From assembly GCF_001005215.1 (NCBI RefSeq), contig NZ_LBNQ01000009.1, positions 211,881 through 275,880 of the forward strand: a DNA stretch of 64,000 bases. The letters run 5' to 3'. This document shows positions 19,617 through 27,944 of the stretch, one piece after another. This DNA is from Lampropedia cohaerens (GTDB lineage: Bacteria; Pseudomonadota; Gammaproteobacteria; Burkholderiales; Burkholderiaceae_C). The translations under genes and the position numbers were made by a program. Numbering within the stretch: position 1 is the first letter of the stretch; the number at the start of each line of letters is the position of its first letter. The notes below the pieces were generated by a model. It was not told where the DNA came from. It did not search any database and worked only from the letters and a program-made list of their open reading frames with translations.

Positions 19617-20141
19617 ATGCAGAAATCGAAGTCGGATGTGTGGGTTGGCCTGTTCGTGATGATCGGGTTTGCGGCGATCGCCTTCATGGCCATGCAGGCA
19701 GCCAATCTGCTGCAGATCAACTGGCATAGCAATACCTATCAGGTCAGTGCGCATTTTGACAACATCGGCGGGCTCAAGCCGCGGGCGGCGGTGCGCAGCA
19801 GCGGGGTAGTGGTGGGTCGCGTAGCAGCGATCGGCTATGACGATTCGGTCTACCGCGCCAAAGTGGTGCTGGAGCTTGACGACCGGTACCACTTCTCGCG
19901 CGACAGTTCGCTCAAGATCCTCACCAGTGGGCTGCTGGGGGATCAGTATGTCGGGCTCGAACCCGGTTACGAAGACGAGAATCTGCGCGATGGCGACGTC
20001 ATCACGCAGACCCAATCGGCACTGGTGCTGGAGAATCTCATTTCTGCGTTCATGTTCAATTCCGCATCACGGGCCGGAGGGGCGTCGTCCGCCGGCGCGA
20101 ATGCCACTTCCGATGACGCGCAGGCCGGGCAGCTGCCTTGA
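19617..20141 (+). CDS. mlaD: MlaD, MCE-domain substrate-binding protein
   Basis: A 174-residue periplasmic protein anchored by one N-terminal helix (about 9-28). The MCE domain (YQVSAHFDNIGGLKPRAAVR through SGLLGDQYVGLEPGYED) forms the hexameric lipid channel on MlaE. The C-terminus is Ala/Ser-rich and probably disordered. It has a GAGAGAAACG ribosome site and follows mlaE by 36 bp. Confidence 0.96.
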   Translation: MQKSKSDVWVGLFVMIGFAAIAFMAMQAANLLQINWHSNTYQVSAHFDNIGGLKPRAAVRSSGVVVGRVAAIGYDDSVYRAKVVLELDDRYHFSRDSSLKILTSGLLGDQYVGLEPGYEDENLRDGDVITQTQSALVLENLISAFMFNSASRAGGASSAGANATSDDAQAGQLP

Positions 20142-20196
20142 TGCGAGCTTGCCGGCTGTCCCCACCACATTCCATTGCTAGCCCTGAGTGACAACC

Positions 20197-21018
20197 ATGC
20201 CAACTGAACCGACACGTTTCTCATTGCCAGCGCCGCGTGCCCTGCATCTGTGTGCAGCCATGGGCACTGCACTGACATTGGCTGCCTGCTCGACCACCGG
20301 ACCGCAAGGCCAGCAGTACGGTCAGACGCCGGGCGATCCTTTCGAGTCCTTCAACCGCAGCATGTACAGTCTCAACGAAGGCCTGGACCGAGCAATTCTG
20401 CGACCGGTAGCCACCGGCTACCAGACTGTGGTGCCGGAGCTGGCCCGCAAGGGGGTAGGCAACTTTTTTGGCAATCTCGGCGATGTCTGGTCCTTTGCCA
20501 ACAACGTGGCGCAGCTCAAGGGGGAGGCGGCCATGAGCAGTTTCTTTCGCGTCGCTGTCAACACGACGTTTGGTCTTGGCGGGTTGCTCGACGTCGCCAG
20601 TGAAATGCGGCTGCAACGCTACAAAAGCGATTTCGGTCTGACCTTGGCGCACTGGGGCGTGCCCAGCGGGCCTTACCTGGTGCTGCCGCTGCTGGGGCCG
20701 TCCACCGTGCGGGATACGGCGGCGTTGCCTGCGGACATTTATGGCAATCCGCTGTCTCATCTCAATCCCAGCGAACACCGTTACGGACTGCGCGCACTGA
20801 ACATCGTTGACACCCGTGCGCGTTACCTGCGCGCCAGCGATCTGCTGGATCAGGCCGCGTTCGATCCCTACGTCATGGTGCGCGATCTGTATCTGCAGCA
20901 ACGCACGGGCAGCACCACCGGCGATGGCGCCGTGGACGAGGACGGCTACATTCCCGATTACGATGAGGAGATGGGAAGTGGCTACGTCCCGGAAGTGGAT
21001 GAAGCGCCGTTGCAGTAG
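20197..21018 (+). CDS. mlaA: MlaA (VacJ) outer-membrane lipoprotein
   Basis: A 273-residue lipoprotein that extracts surface phospholipids at the outer membrane and passes them to MlaC. The lipobox TLAAC gives Cys31. DPFESFNRSMYSLNEGLD, GVGNFFGNLGD and SEMRLQRYKSDFGLTLAHWGV are classic VacJ blocks. The C-terminal tail is acidic (DEDGYIPDYDEEMG). ATG 20197 is used rather than the in-frame GTG at 20188. It sits inside the mla operon, common in Burkholderiales and unlike E. coli, where mlaA is elsewhere. Confidence 0.96.
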   Translation: MPTEPTRFSLPAPRALHLCAAMGTALTLAACSTTGPQGQQYGQTPGDPFESFNRSMYSLNEGLDRAILRPVATGYQTVVPELARKGVGNFFGNLGDVWSFANNVAQLKGEAAMSSFFRVAVNTTFGLGGLLDVASEMRLQRYKSDFGLTLAHWGVPSGPYLVLPLLGPSTVRDTAALPADIYGNPLSHLNPSEHRYGLRALNIVDTRARYLRASDLLDQAAFDPYVMVRDLYLQQRTGSTTGDGAVDEDGYIPDYDEEMGSGYVPEVDEAPLQ

Positions 21019-21137
21019 CCAAGGGGCAGCCTGCGCGATGGCGCCATCTGCTGACAGCGTGCGCAGGAACTTTCCGCCACACTAGGCGACTCAACGGTTA
21101 TGCCGTTTTTCAGCGCTACGAGAACCACGAAAGAGGA

Positions 21138-21779
21138 ATGGACGTGATGATGAAGAATTTGCTGCACAAGCTGCTCGGCGCCACGGTGGTGGCAGTGGCC
21201 GGCCTACTTGCGGCTGCGCCTGCCGTTGTGGCCGCGCAGGACATGGCGCCCGATGCCATGATCAAGAAGGTGACTGACGACGTGCTGCGCGAGTTGCGTG
21301 AGAACAAGGCGGTGCAGCAAGGCGACATTGCGGCGGCAACCGATGCCGTCAACCGTATCGTGATGCCGCACATCAATTTCACGCGCATGACGGCCGGTGC
21401 GGTCGGCCCCGCGTGGCGCAACGCGACCCCCGAGCAACGTCAGCAGATCATCGAGGAATTCAAGGCCATGCTGATCCGTACTTATGCGGGCTCGCTGGAC
21501 CAGATCGGTGATCTGGAAGTGGTGGTGCTGCCCATGCGCGCTCAGCCTGACGCCAATGACGTGCTGGTGCGCTCGGAAGTGCGCGGCGGCGAACAGCCCA
21601 TCCAGCTTGACTATCGACTGCAGAAAACTCCGGGTGAAGGGCTCGGATGGAAGGTCTATAACGTCAACGTGATGGGGTCGTGGATCGTTGATTCGTACCG
21701 CAGCCAGTTCCAGCAGGAGATCAATGCCAACGGTATCGATGGCCTGATCCGCGCGCTGCGCAGACGCTCTGCGGAATGA
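21138..21779 (+). CDS. mlaC: MlaC, periplasmic phospholipid shuttle
   Basis: A 213-residue soluble periplasmic protein with a signal peptide (cleavage near AVVAAQ, about residue 33). It ferries phospholipids between MlaA and MlaD. The region IVMPHINFTRMTAGAVGPAWRNAT and YRLQKTPGEGLGWKVYNVNVMG are Tol/MlaC family blocks. GAAAGAGGA lies before the start. It follows mlaA by 119 bp. Confidence 0.95.
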   Translation: MDVMMKNLLHKLLGATVVAVAGLLAAAPAVVAAQDMAPDAMIKKVTDDVLRELRENKAVQQGDIAAATDAVNRIVMPHINFTRMTAGAVGPAWRNATPEQRQQIIEEFKAMLIRTYAGSLDQIGDLEVVVLPMRAQPDANDVLVRSEVRGGEQPIQLDYRLQKTPGEGLGWKVYNVNVMGSWIVDSYRSQFQQEINANGIDGLIRALRRRSAE

Positions 21780-21882
21780 GCAGTTCCTAGTCAAAGCGCG
21801 CTGGCGAAACCAGGGAGTGCCTCTGACACCGTGCCTTTGGTATCCGCATCGTCTTGCCACCACAACAAGAAATTCGAGCATC

Positions 21883-22194
21883 ATGCCTATCACCCTGCCA
21901 TTGCCAGCCCGCCTTACCCGTGACGAAGTGGTGACCTGGGTGCGCAGCGTACAGCCGCAGTTCCAGCAAGCCAAGGAGCATGCCGAGCCTATCCAGGTGG
22001 ACGCTTCCGCATTGAAGCAGTTCGACTCCTCGGCGCTGGCAGCGTTGCTGGCAGTGCGCCGCGAGGCGCAGCAGCAGGGCGTGGTCTTTGCCGGTGTGGT
22101 GGGGATGTCGGCCACGCTGCGTTCGCTGGCCGACGTCTATGGCATCGACGAATTGCTGGACGAAGGCCGGGAAAAGCCGTCTGCCGGCCGCTGA
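21883..22194 (+). CDS. mlaB: MlaB, STAS-domain subunit of the Mla transporter
   Basis: A 103-residue cytoplasmic STAS protein that stabilises MlaF. The core IQVDASALKQFDSSALAALLAV is the STAS signature with the conserved Asp-Ser-Ser, followed by a Gly-rich strand and a LADVYGIDELL helix. The ATG at 21883 gives standard length. It is the last gene of the mla operon and faces proB; a hairpin and a repeat relic lie between. Confidence 0.92.
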   Translation: MPITLPLPARLTRDEVVTWVRSVQPQFQQAKEHAEPIQVDASALKQFDSSALAALLAVRREAQQQGVVFAGVVGMSATLRSLADVYGIDELLDEGREKPSAGR

Positions 22195-22276
22195 CCTCGG
22201 GCCCGGCGCCGCGCTTGCGGGGTGTTGCGCATTGCCTCGCGTCCCATGGTGCAATGCGCCATGCGAGAACAGGTTC
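22195..22276. mobile_element. Probable relic of the MITE-like repeat between mlaB and proB
   Basis: The end reads GAGAACAGGTTC followed by TTA, the same outer end as the intact repeat copies at 44411-44587 and 61773-62041. Just inside it, GCGCCATGCGAG resembles their GCGCATGAAAAG. The left end is not recognisable. The TTA (22277-22279) is the complement of the proB stop codon. Assignment is tentative because only the end matches well. Confidence 0.45.
22227..22259. terminator. Hairpin between convergent mlaB and proB
   Basis: GCGCATTGC (22227-22235) and GCAATGCGC (22251-22259) form a perfect 9-bp stem with a 15-base loop. There is no clear T-tract, so it may slow or protect transcripts rather than act as a classical terminator. 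Confidence 0.45.
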
Positions 22277-23440
22277 TTAGATCAGTACCAGGTTGTCCCG
22301 GTGCACCATTTCCGGCTCGGCAATGTAACCTAGCAGGTGCTCGATGTCCTCGCTGGAATGCCGGCTGAGTTTGCGGGCTTCCTCGGCGCTGTAGTTCGCC
22401 AGGCCCCGGGCGATCTGTGTGCCCGATTCATCCTCGATGCCGATTACCTCGCCGCGCGTGAAGCTGCCCTTGACGGCCACGATGCCGACCGGCAGCAGGC
22501 TTTTGCCTTCGTCGCGGATCTTGCGTACAGCTCCCGCATCCAGTACCACTGAGCCGTGCAGTTGCAGGTGGTCGGCGATCCACTGCTTGCGGGCCTGCAG
22601 CTTGTGCATCGGGGCGTAGAGCAGTGAGCCAAGATTGTGCTCGCCCGCCATCAGCCTGGGCAGAATGTCCGGCTCGCGGCCCCAGGCGATGATGGTGGAT
22701 GCCCCTGAGCGCGCGGCGCGCTTTGCGGCGAGGATCTTGGTCAGCATCCCGCCAGTGCCGATATTGGTGCCGGCCCCCCCGGCCATGGCTTCGAGCGCCG
22801 GATCGCCCGCGCGGGCCAGGTGCACCTTGCGCGCTTGTGGGTCCTTGCGCGGATCGGCGGTGTAAAAGCCATTCTGGTCGGTCAGGATGACCAGCAGATC
22901 GGCCACGACGAGGTTGGCAACCAGCGCCCCCAGCGTGTCATTGTCGCCAAAACGGATTTCGTCATTGACAACCGTGTCGTTCTCATTGATGACGGGCACG
23001 ATGCCGCGTTTGAGCAATGTCAGCAGCGTCACGCGCGCATTGAGGTAGCGCTCGCGATCGGCCAGGTCGGCGTGCGTGAGCAGCACCTGCGCGCTGCCGA
23101 GCTGGTAGTGCCGCAGCATGCTCTCGTACATCTGGATCAGGCCCATCTGGCCAACGGCCGCCGCGGCCTGCAGTTCATGCAGTTCGCGGGGGCGCCGGCT
23201 CAGACCCATGCGCTTCATGCCCTCGGCAATGGCGCCACTGGAGACCAGGATGACTTCACGCCTGTCGTCGCCTGCGCCATGCACGATGTGGCTGATCTGC
23301 CGCGCCCATTCGCTGATGGCCTGCGCATCCAGCCCCTGGCCCTGGTTGGTTACCAGGCTGGAGCCGACCTTGACAACAATGCGCCGTGCGCGGTGCACGC
23401 TGTCCCATGGGGAGGCGTCTGTAGGCAAAGAGCAGACCAT
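22277..23440 (-). CDS. proB: Glutamate 5-kinase
   Basis: A 387-residue enzyme making gamma-glutamyl phosphate, the first step of proline synthesis; it is feedback-inhibited by proline. The kinase domain starts [14 protein letters not shown] and includes [20 protein letters not shown] and [13 protein letters not shown] domain occupies about the last 80 residues ([12 protein letters not shown]). ATG 23440 is chosen; a TTG at 23455 in the same frame is possible. In many relatives proB follows obgE, but here it lies 6 kb away. Repeat relics lie on both sides of it. Confidence 0.95.
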   Translation of the reverse strand: MVCSLPTDASPWDSVHRARRIVVKVGSSLVTNQGQGLDAQAISEWARQISHIVHGAGDDRREVILVSSGAIAEGMKRMGLSRRPRELHELQAAAAVGQMGLIQMYESMLRHYQLGSAQVLLTHADLADRERYLNARVTLLTLLKRGIVPVINENDTVVNDEIRFGDNDTLGALVANLVVADLLVILTDQNGFYTADPRKDPQARKVHLARAGDPALEAMAGGAGTNIGTGGMLTKILAAKRAARSGASTIIAWGREPDILPRLMAGEHNLGSLLYAPMHKLQARKQWIADHLQLHGSVVLDAGAVRKIRDEGKSLLPVGIVAVKGSFTRGEVIGIEDESGTQIARGLANYSAEEARKLSRHSSEDIEHLLGYIAEPEMVHRDNLVLI

Positions 23441-23503
23441 CTTGCGTGAGCCCAATCAGTAAAACCCGTAATTCTCGCACGCCGTGGCGAATACGGGCGC
23501 TCG

Positions 23504-23622
23504 GGCATGCCGTGCGCGTGCTACGCTTGCCGCAGCCCAGACTGGCCGTCTGCGCAAGGTGGGTAACGCTGTCCGGTGCGCTTTTGCCTGGCTGTAGCAT
23601 CCATGCGAAGATTGCAAACAGA
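23504..23622. mobile_element. Relic of the MITE-like repeat between proB and the esterase
   Basis: Positions 23527-23594 align without gaps to 61834-61902 of the full copy with about 61 of 68 bases identical (for example CCGCAGCCCAGACTGG and AACGCTGTCCGGTG). The right end CATGCGAAGATTGCAAACAG is a decayed form of the terminal repeat. The second half of the full element is missing. It lies in the divergent gap between proB and the esterase gene, so it may hold their promoters. Confidence 0.75.
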
Positions 23623-23661
23623 CTTTCGGTGCCGGGCAGGGATGAGAAAGAACGCTACCAG

Positions 23662-24360
23662 ATGCGCATGAGAAATCGGATGAGACCCACAACGCCCCTG
23701 GAAAGGACGCGTCCGCTGCGACGTCGCAGCGTGGTGCGGGGTCTTCTCATCGGCGCGGCCGTCTGGCCGGTGACGCTCTGGTTGAGCGGCTGCGGACGCC
23801 AGGAGCTCGGTCAGCGCGTGCCGGCAGGAGCGACGGTGCTGGTATTGGGCGATTCACTGGCCGTGGGCGTTGGGGCGCCGCCGCACCAGGCATTTCCGCA
23901 GCTGCTGGCGCAGCAGACCGGCTGGAATGTGGTCAATGGCGGGGTTTCCGGGGACACTTCGGCACAGGCGTTGCAGCGCCTGCCGCAGCTGCTGGCAGGG
24001 CACCGGCCTGCGCTGGTCATTGTCAGCATCGGTGGCAATGATTTCCTACGGCGGGTGCCGGCGACGCGCACGCGGGCGCAGATAGACCAGATCGTGCAGC
24101 TGTGCCAGCAAGCGGGCGCACAGGTATTGTTGGTCGGCGTGCCGGGGTTGAACGTGTTGGCGGCCGCAGGGGTGCTGCGCGACCATCCGCTGTATGACGA
24201 GATCGCCGAGGAGCGCGGTGTGCCGCTGCTTGCCGACGCATGGTCTGTCGTACTTGCCAGCGAGGATCTGCGCTCCGACCAGGTGCATGGCAACGCGCAG
24301 GGCTACGCCCTGTTTACGCAGAAACTGCTGGAAGGCCTGCGCAGCGCAGGCATGTTGTAG
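23662..24360 (+). CDS. SGNH/GDSL esterase lipoprotein (TesA/arylesterase-like)
   Basis: A 232-residue hydrolase of the SGNH fold. Block I GDSLAVG has Ser65; block III is GGND; block V is DQVH with Asp206 and His209. A basic N-terminus and hydrophobic stretch lead to WLSGC, so Cys44 may be lipidated, unusual for TesA-type enzymes, which are normally soluble periplasmic. Substrates are likely short acyl esters or thioesters. There are alternative ATGs at 23668 and 23680. It lies 160 bp before hpnD on the same strand. Confidence 0.85.
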   Translation: MRMRNRMRPTTPLERTRPLRRRSVVRGLLIGAAVWPVTLWLSGCGRQELGQRVPAGATVLVLGDSLAVGVGAPPHQAFPQLLAQQTGWNVVNGGVSGDTSAQALQRLPQLLAGHRPALVIVSIGGNDFLRRVPATRTRAQIDQIVQLCQQAGAQVLLVGVPGLNVLAAAGVLRDHPLYDEIAEERGVPLLADAWSVVLASEDLRSDQVHGNAQGYALFTQKLLEGLRSAGML

Positions 24361-24519
24361 CAACCGGTTGAAAAGTAGCGGCGCATCTACGCATGCCTGC
24401 GATGTTTGTGAACGCGTGCCACGGGCGCGAACGGCCCGGCGCAAAAGCAGGTCGTCAACCGGCGCCTGCTGAAATTGCCACTGCGCGATGGCCGGGCAGG
24501 TCAGAAGGGATGGCGCCGC

Positions 24520-25383
24520 ATGGGACAATCGCAGCCCATGACCCCACAGCAGTACGTAGAACAAAAGGCGGCCGAGTCGGGCAGCAGCTTTTACTACGCC
24601 TTCAAGTTTTTGTCCCCGCAGCGACGGGCTGCCATCACGGCGTTCTACGCGTTCTGCCGCGAGGTCGATGATGTCGTCGATGAAGTCCATGACTCCGGCG
24701 TGGCGGCCACCAAACTTGCCTGGTGGCAGGCTGAGGTGCAACAGGCCTTTGCGGGGCGGCCAAGCCATCCTGTGACGCAGGCGCTGGTGCCATTGGCTCC
24801 GCAGTTCGGCATCGAGATGCCGCACTTGCTTGCAGTCATTGAAGGCTGTGAGATGGACCTGCACCAGACGCGCTATCTGGACTTTGCCGGCCTCCAACGT
24901 TACTGCCATCTGGTGGCCGGCGTGGTGGGGGAAGTGGCTGCCCGCATATTCGGCCAGCAGCACCCGCAGACCACCCAGTACGCCCACACCCTGGGATTGG
25001 CCTTCCAGCTGACCAACATCATCCGTGATGTCGGCGAGGATGCGATGCGCGGGCGTATCTACCTGCCGGTCGACGAGCTGCAGCAGTTTGATGTGCGCGC
25101 CCATGACATCAGCAATCGGAGCTACTCCGAGCGCTTTACGGCGCTGATGCGATTCCAGGCCGAGCGGGCGCACCGTCTGTATGACCAGGCGCTTGATCTG
25201 CTGCCAGCTGCCGACCGGCGCAGCCAGAAACCCGGATTGATGATGGCGCATATCTACCGCACGCTGCTGCGCGAGATCGAGCGTGGCGGTTTTCAGGTGC
25301 TGCACCAACGCATCCATCTCACACCCGTGCGCAAGCTCTGGCTGGCATGGCAGGTGCAGGCCCTGGGCCGGATGCCGCGATGA
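24520..25383 (+). CDS. hpnD: Presqualene diphosphate synthase HpnD
   Basis: A 287-residue head-to-head prenyl synthase condensing two farnesyl diphosphates on the way to squalene. The two Asp-rich motifs are REVDDVVDE and RDVGED. Other blocks are FYYAFKFL, YCHLVAGVVGE and QLTNIIRD. GAAGGGA at 24505-24510 suits ATG 24520; ATG 24538 (MTPQQYVEQKA) agrees better with relatives. Its stop overlaps the start of hpnE (ATGA), so the two are translationally coupled. hpnC, the usual third partner, is not in the window. Confidence 0.92.
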   Translation: MGQSQPMTPQQYVEQKAAESGSSFYYAFKFLSPQRRAAITAFYAFCREVDDVVDEVHDSGVAATKLAWWQAEVQQAFAGRPSHPVTQALVPLAPQFGIEMPHLLAVIEGCEMDLHQTRYLDFAGLQRYCHLVAGVVGEVAARIFGQQHPQTTQYAHTLGLAFQLTNIIRDVGEDAMRGRIYLPVDELQQFDVRAHDISNRSYSERFTALMRFQAERAHRLYDQALDLLPAADRRSQKPGLMMAHIYRTLLREIERGGFQVLHQRIHLTPVRKLWLAWQVQALGRMPR

Positions 25384-26771
25384 GTGCGCGGACGCACGCC
25401 AGACGCGTAGCCGTCATCGGCGCCGGTTGGGCCGGCCTGGCCGCTGCCGTGCATGCCTGCCAGTTGGGTGCGCAGGTGACGCTGTTCGAGGCGGCCAAGG
25501 TGGCGGGAGGGCGGGCGCGCACCGTGCACCTGCTGCGTGCCGATGGCAGCAGCGTGGCGCTCGACAATGGCCAGCACATTCTGATCGGGGCATACCAGGC
25601 CTGCCTGGCGTTGATGGAGACGGTCGGTGTGCGCCCACAGCATGTGTTGCAGCGCATGCCACTGGACCTGCGCGACGCCCACGGTCACGGTCTGCGCGTG
25701 CCACCCTGGCCGCGCCGGCCGCAGCTGGCGGGCCTTTATGGCATCGCGCGTGCGTGCGGTTGGACATGGCCGACACGGCTGGCCCTGCTGCGCCTGCTCG
25801 CAAGCTGGCAGCGCAGCGGCTTTGCGTGCCCGCCGGGTACCACCGTGGCGGCGCTGTGCCGGCATGCGCCGGTGCAGTTGATGCAGCAGTTTGTCGAGCC
25901 GCTGTGCGTTGCCGCCCTCAACACGCCGGTGCAGGAGGCGTGCGGTCAGGTTTTTTTGCGCGTGCTGCGCGACACGCTCGCGGGAGGACCCGGCAGCGCG
26001 GACCTGCTGCTGCCCACCAAGCCGCTGGGTGCACTGCTGGCTGAACCCGCGCTTGTCTGGCTGGCGCGCCATGGGGCGCGCATCCGCTTGGGCGAGCGTG
26101 TCACCGCGGTGACGCGCTCGCGATCTGCTCCCGTCAGGGCCACAGAGCACAGCCGGCCCGGTTGGCAGGTCATGGATGAGCCGTTCGATGCGGTAATCAT
26201 TGCCACACCCGTTTGGGAAACGCGGCGCCTGCTCCATGGTTTGGCCGAAACCGCCGAGGGCATGGGCGATTGCCATGCGCTCGAGCGCTGGTGTGAACAG
26301 GCTGGAACGTTGTTTCACGAGGCCATTGGCACCGTCTACTTGGAGCGGGAGGCAGGCCGAGCCGCCACGCAGCCACTGCTGGAGCGCCCCATGCTCGCAC
26401 AGCCTGGGGCGGTGGCTCAGTTCGCATTCGATCGCCAGCAGCTCACCGGTGACGAGGGGATTACAGCTTGGGTAGCCAGTGCATTGAAGACGGACAAGAA
26501 TGCGTTGCAACAGGCAGTGCTGGCGCAGGCGCAAGCGATTTCTGCCGATGCCAGTAACTGGCGCGTACTGGCTACCATCGTGGAAAAGCGCGCGACGTTC
26601 GTGTGCCACGCGCAACTGCACCGTCCACCAAGTCAGCCACTGACACGCTGGCCATCCCTGGCCGTTGCCGGCGATTACGTGGCGGGCCCCTATCCGGCGA
26701 CGCTTGAGGCTGCCGTGCGCAGTGGGGCGGCGGCGGCAGGTCGCGTGCTGGTGCATACCATGCGCGTTTGA
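25380..26771 (+). CDS. hpnE: Hydroxysqualene dehydroxylase HpnE
   Basis: A 463-residue FAD amine-oxidase-fold enzyme of squalene synthesis. The dinucleotide-binding motif GAGWAGLAAA is at 14-23, with LFEAAKVAGGRAR after it, LDNGQHILIGAY typical of HpnE, and a C-terminal FAD-contact segment VAGDYVAGPYPATLEAAVRSG. It overlaps hpnD by 4 bp. The squalene made would feed hopanoids or related lipids, but no squalene-hopene cyclase is in the window. Confidence 0.93.
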   Translation: MSARTHARRVAVIGAGWAGLAAAVHACQLGAQVTLFEAAKVAGGRARTVHLLRADGSSVALDNGQHILIGAYQACLALMETVGVRPQHVLQRMPLDLRDAHGHGLRVPPWPRRPQLAGLYGIARACGWTWPTRLALLRLLASWQRSGFACPPGTTVAALCRHAPVQLMQQFVEPLCVAALNTPVQEACGQVFLRVLRDTLAGGPGSADLLLPTKPLGALLAEPALVWLARHGARIRLGERVTAVTRSRSAPVRATEHSRPGWQVMDEPFDAVIIATPVWETRRLLHGLAETAEGMGDCHALERWCEQAGTLFHEAIGTVYLEREAGRAATQPLLERPMLAQPGAVAQFAFDRQQLTGDEGITAWVASALKTDKNALQQAVLAQAQAISADASNWRVLATIVEKRATFVCHAQLHRPPSQPLTRWPSLAVAGDYVAGPYPATLEAAVRSGAAAAGRVLVHTMRV

Positions 26772-27125
26772 CGGCTTGATTCGTAGGTATTTGGTGTCAA
26801 TGCAACAACTCTGTCACAGTTTGCGACTTATCGGCGCCCGTACGCTGACGCAGCCTGCACGCGGTGGATAATCAAGCCGATAATGAAAAGTGATCCGTAG
26901 TCGGCTGGCGACTGTTTTTTCTCGGCAGCGTGTGTTCCTGTTGCCTTACTGACAGCCCTATACGGATGAAGTGCCGGCTCAGTTTATCAAGTGTCCAGGC
27001 GGTTGCTGTGCCATCGGCAGGTCACGCTTGTGCTCGTACCACCTACGGCATATGGCAGGCCCATCGTCGGGCAACCGTGGATGAATGCTATTCGGCCGAC
27101 TGTGAGGGAGGTGGCTGCTTGCCCC
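26772..27125 (+). other. Gene-free gap between hpnE and the polysaccharide cluster
   Basis: This 354-bp stretch has no convincing reading frame. It holds a weak terminator for hpnE (26899-26920) and probably the promoter of the cluster. A GGGAGGTGG ribosome site at 27106-27114 serves the first glycosyltransferase. It is less GC-rich than its flanks. Confidence 0.5.
26899..26920 (+). terminator. Probable intrinsic terminator after hpnE
   Basis: AGTCG and CGACT form a 5-bp stem with a 5-base loop, followed by GTTTTTT. The stem is short but the T-tract is good. Confidence 0.5.
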
Positions 27126-27944
27126 ATGATGACGCGCATGCATTCTCAACCTGTTGATCCACCACGCCTGACGATTGCAATCCTGACCTTCAACGAGGAG
27201 CGTCTGATAGGACGTTGTCTGGAGAGTGCGGCATTTGCGGACGAAGTGGTGGTAGTGGATTCCGGCAGCACCGATAAAACGGTCGAAGTTGCGCGATCCT
27301 ATGGGGCAAAAGTCTTCGTCCACCCTGATTGGCGCGGATTCGCCGTGCAGCGCAATCGGCTGCTTTCGTACTGCACGGGTGACTTCGTCTTCTTCCTTGA
27401 TGCCGATGAAGTCATTTCACCAGCGTTTCAGCGCGAACTGCAGGCTGTGGTTGCAGCGGATGACCGCCGCGCAGTCTGGTGCGTCCGGTGGCAACTCGTT
27501 GCCTTCGGGCGGGTGTTGCCGCGCACAATGTCCAAGACTTGTGTCGTACGTCTGTTTCCTCGGTGCTTGATCGATCATTTCGAGGGTGTCGTGCATGAGG
27601 AGGCCTCATTGACGCAGTCCGGTGTGCCGCGTCGCATGATGCGGGAGCTGCTGGTGCATTACACCAATCCGGACGTTGCGACATCGCTGGCCAAAATGGT
27701 GCAGTATGCAATGCTGGGGGCATGCAAACGCAAGGCCAGCGGCAAGCGAGGGGGCGTGTTGCGTGGTTTGGCGGCCGGAGGCGTCGCCTTCACCCGCCAC
27801 TACGTCATCCGGCTGGGTTTTCTAGGCGGGGGCGCGGGCTTTCTTTATTGCCTGTTCAAGGCGTTGGAGAGTTTTTTCCGTTATGCGGCTCTGCGATACG
27901 ACTATGAGACGCTCAGTGACGACGTGCAGCGCCGCAATGGTTGA
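27126..27944 (+). CDS. Family 2 glycosyltransferase, WaaE/KdtX-like
   Basis: A 272-residue GT-A glycosyltransferase. LTIAILTFNEERLIGRCLES, the nucleotide-binding VVVDSGSTDKT and the metal-binding FLDADE are visible. The C-terminal region has a hydrophobic stretch (RLGFLGGGAGFLYCLFKAL) suggesting membrane contact. Relatives of this layout add glucose or heptose to the LPS inner core. It is the first gene of the surface-polysaccharide cluster and overlaps the next gene slightly. Confidence 0.85.
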   Translation: MMTRMHSQPVDPPRLTIAILTFNEERLIGRCLESAAFADEVVVVDSGSTDKTVEVARSYGAKVFVHPDWRGFAVQRNRLLSYCTGDFVFFLDADEVISPAFQRELQAVVAADDRRAVWCVRWQLVAFGRVLPRTMSKTCVVRLFPRCLIDHFEGVVHEEASLTQSGVPRRMMRELLVHYTNPDVATSLAKMVQYAMLGACKRKASGKRGGVLRGLAAGGVAFTRHYVIRLGFLGGGAGFLYCLFKALESFFRYAALRYDYETLSDDVQRRNG

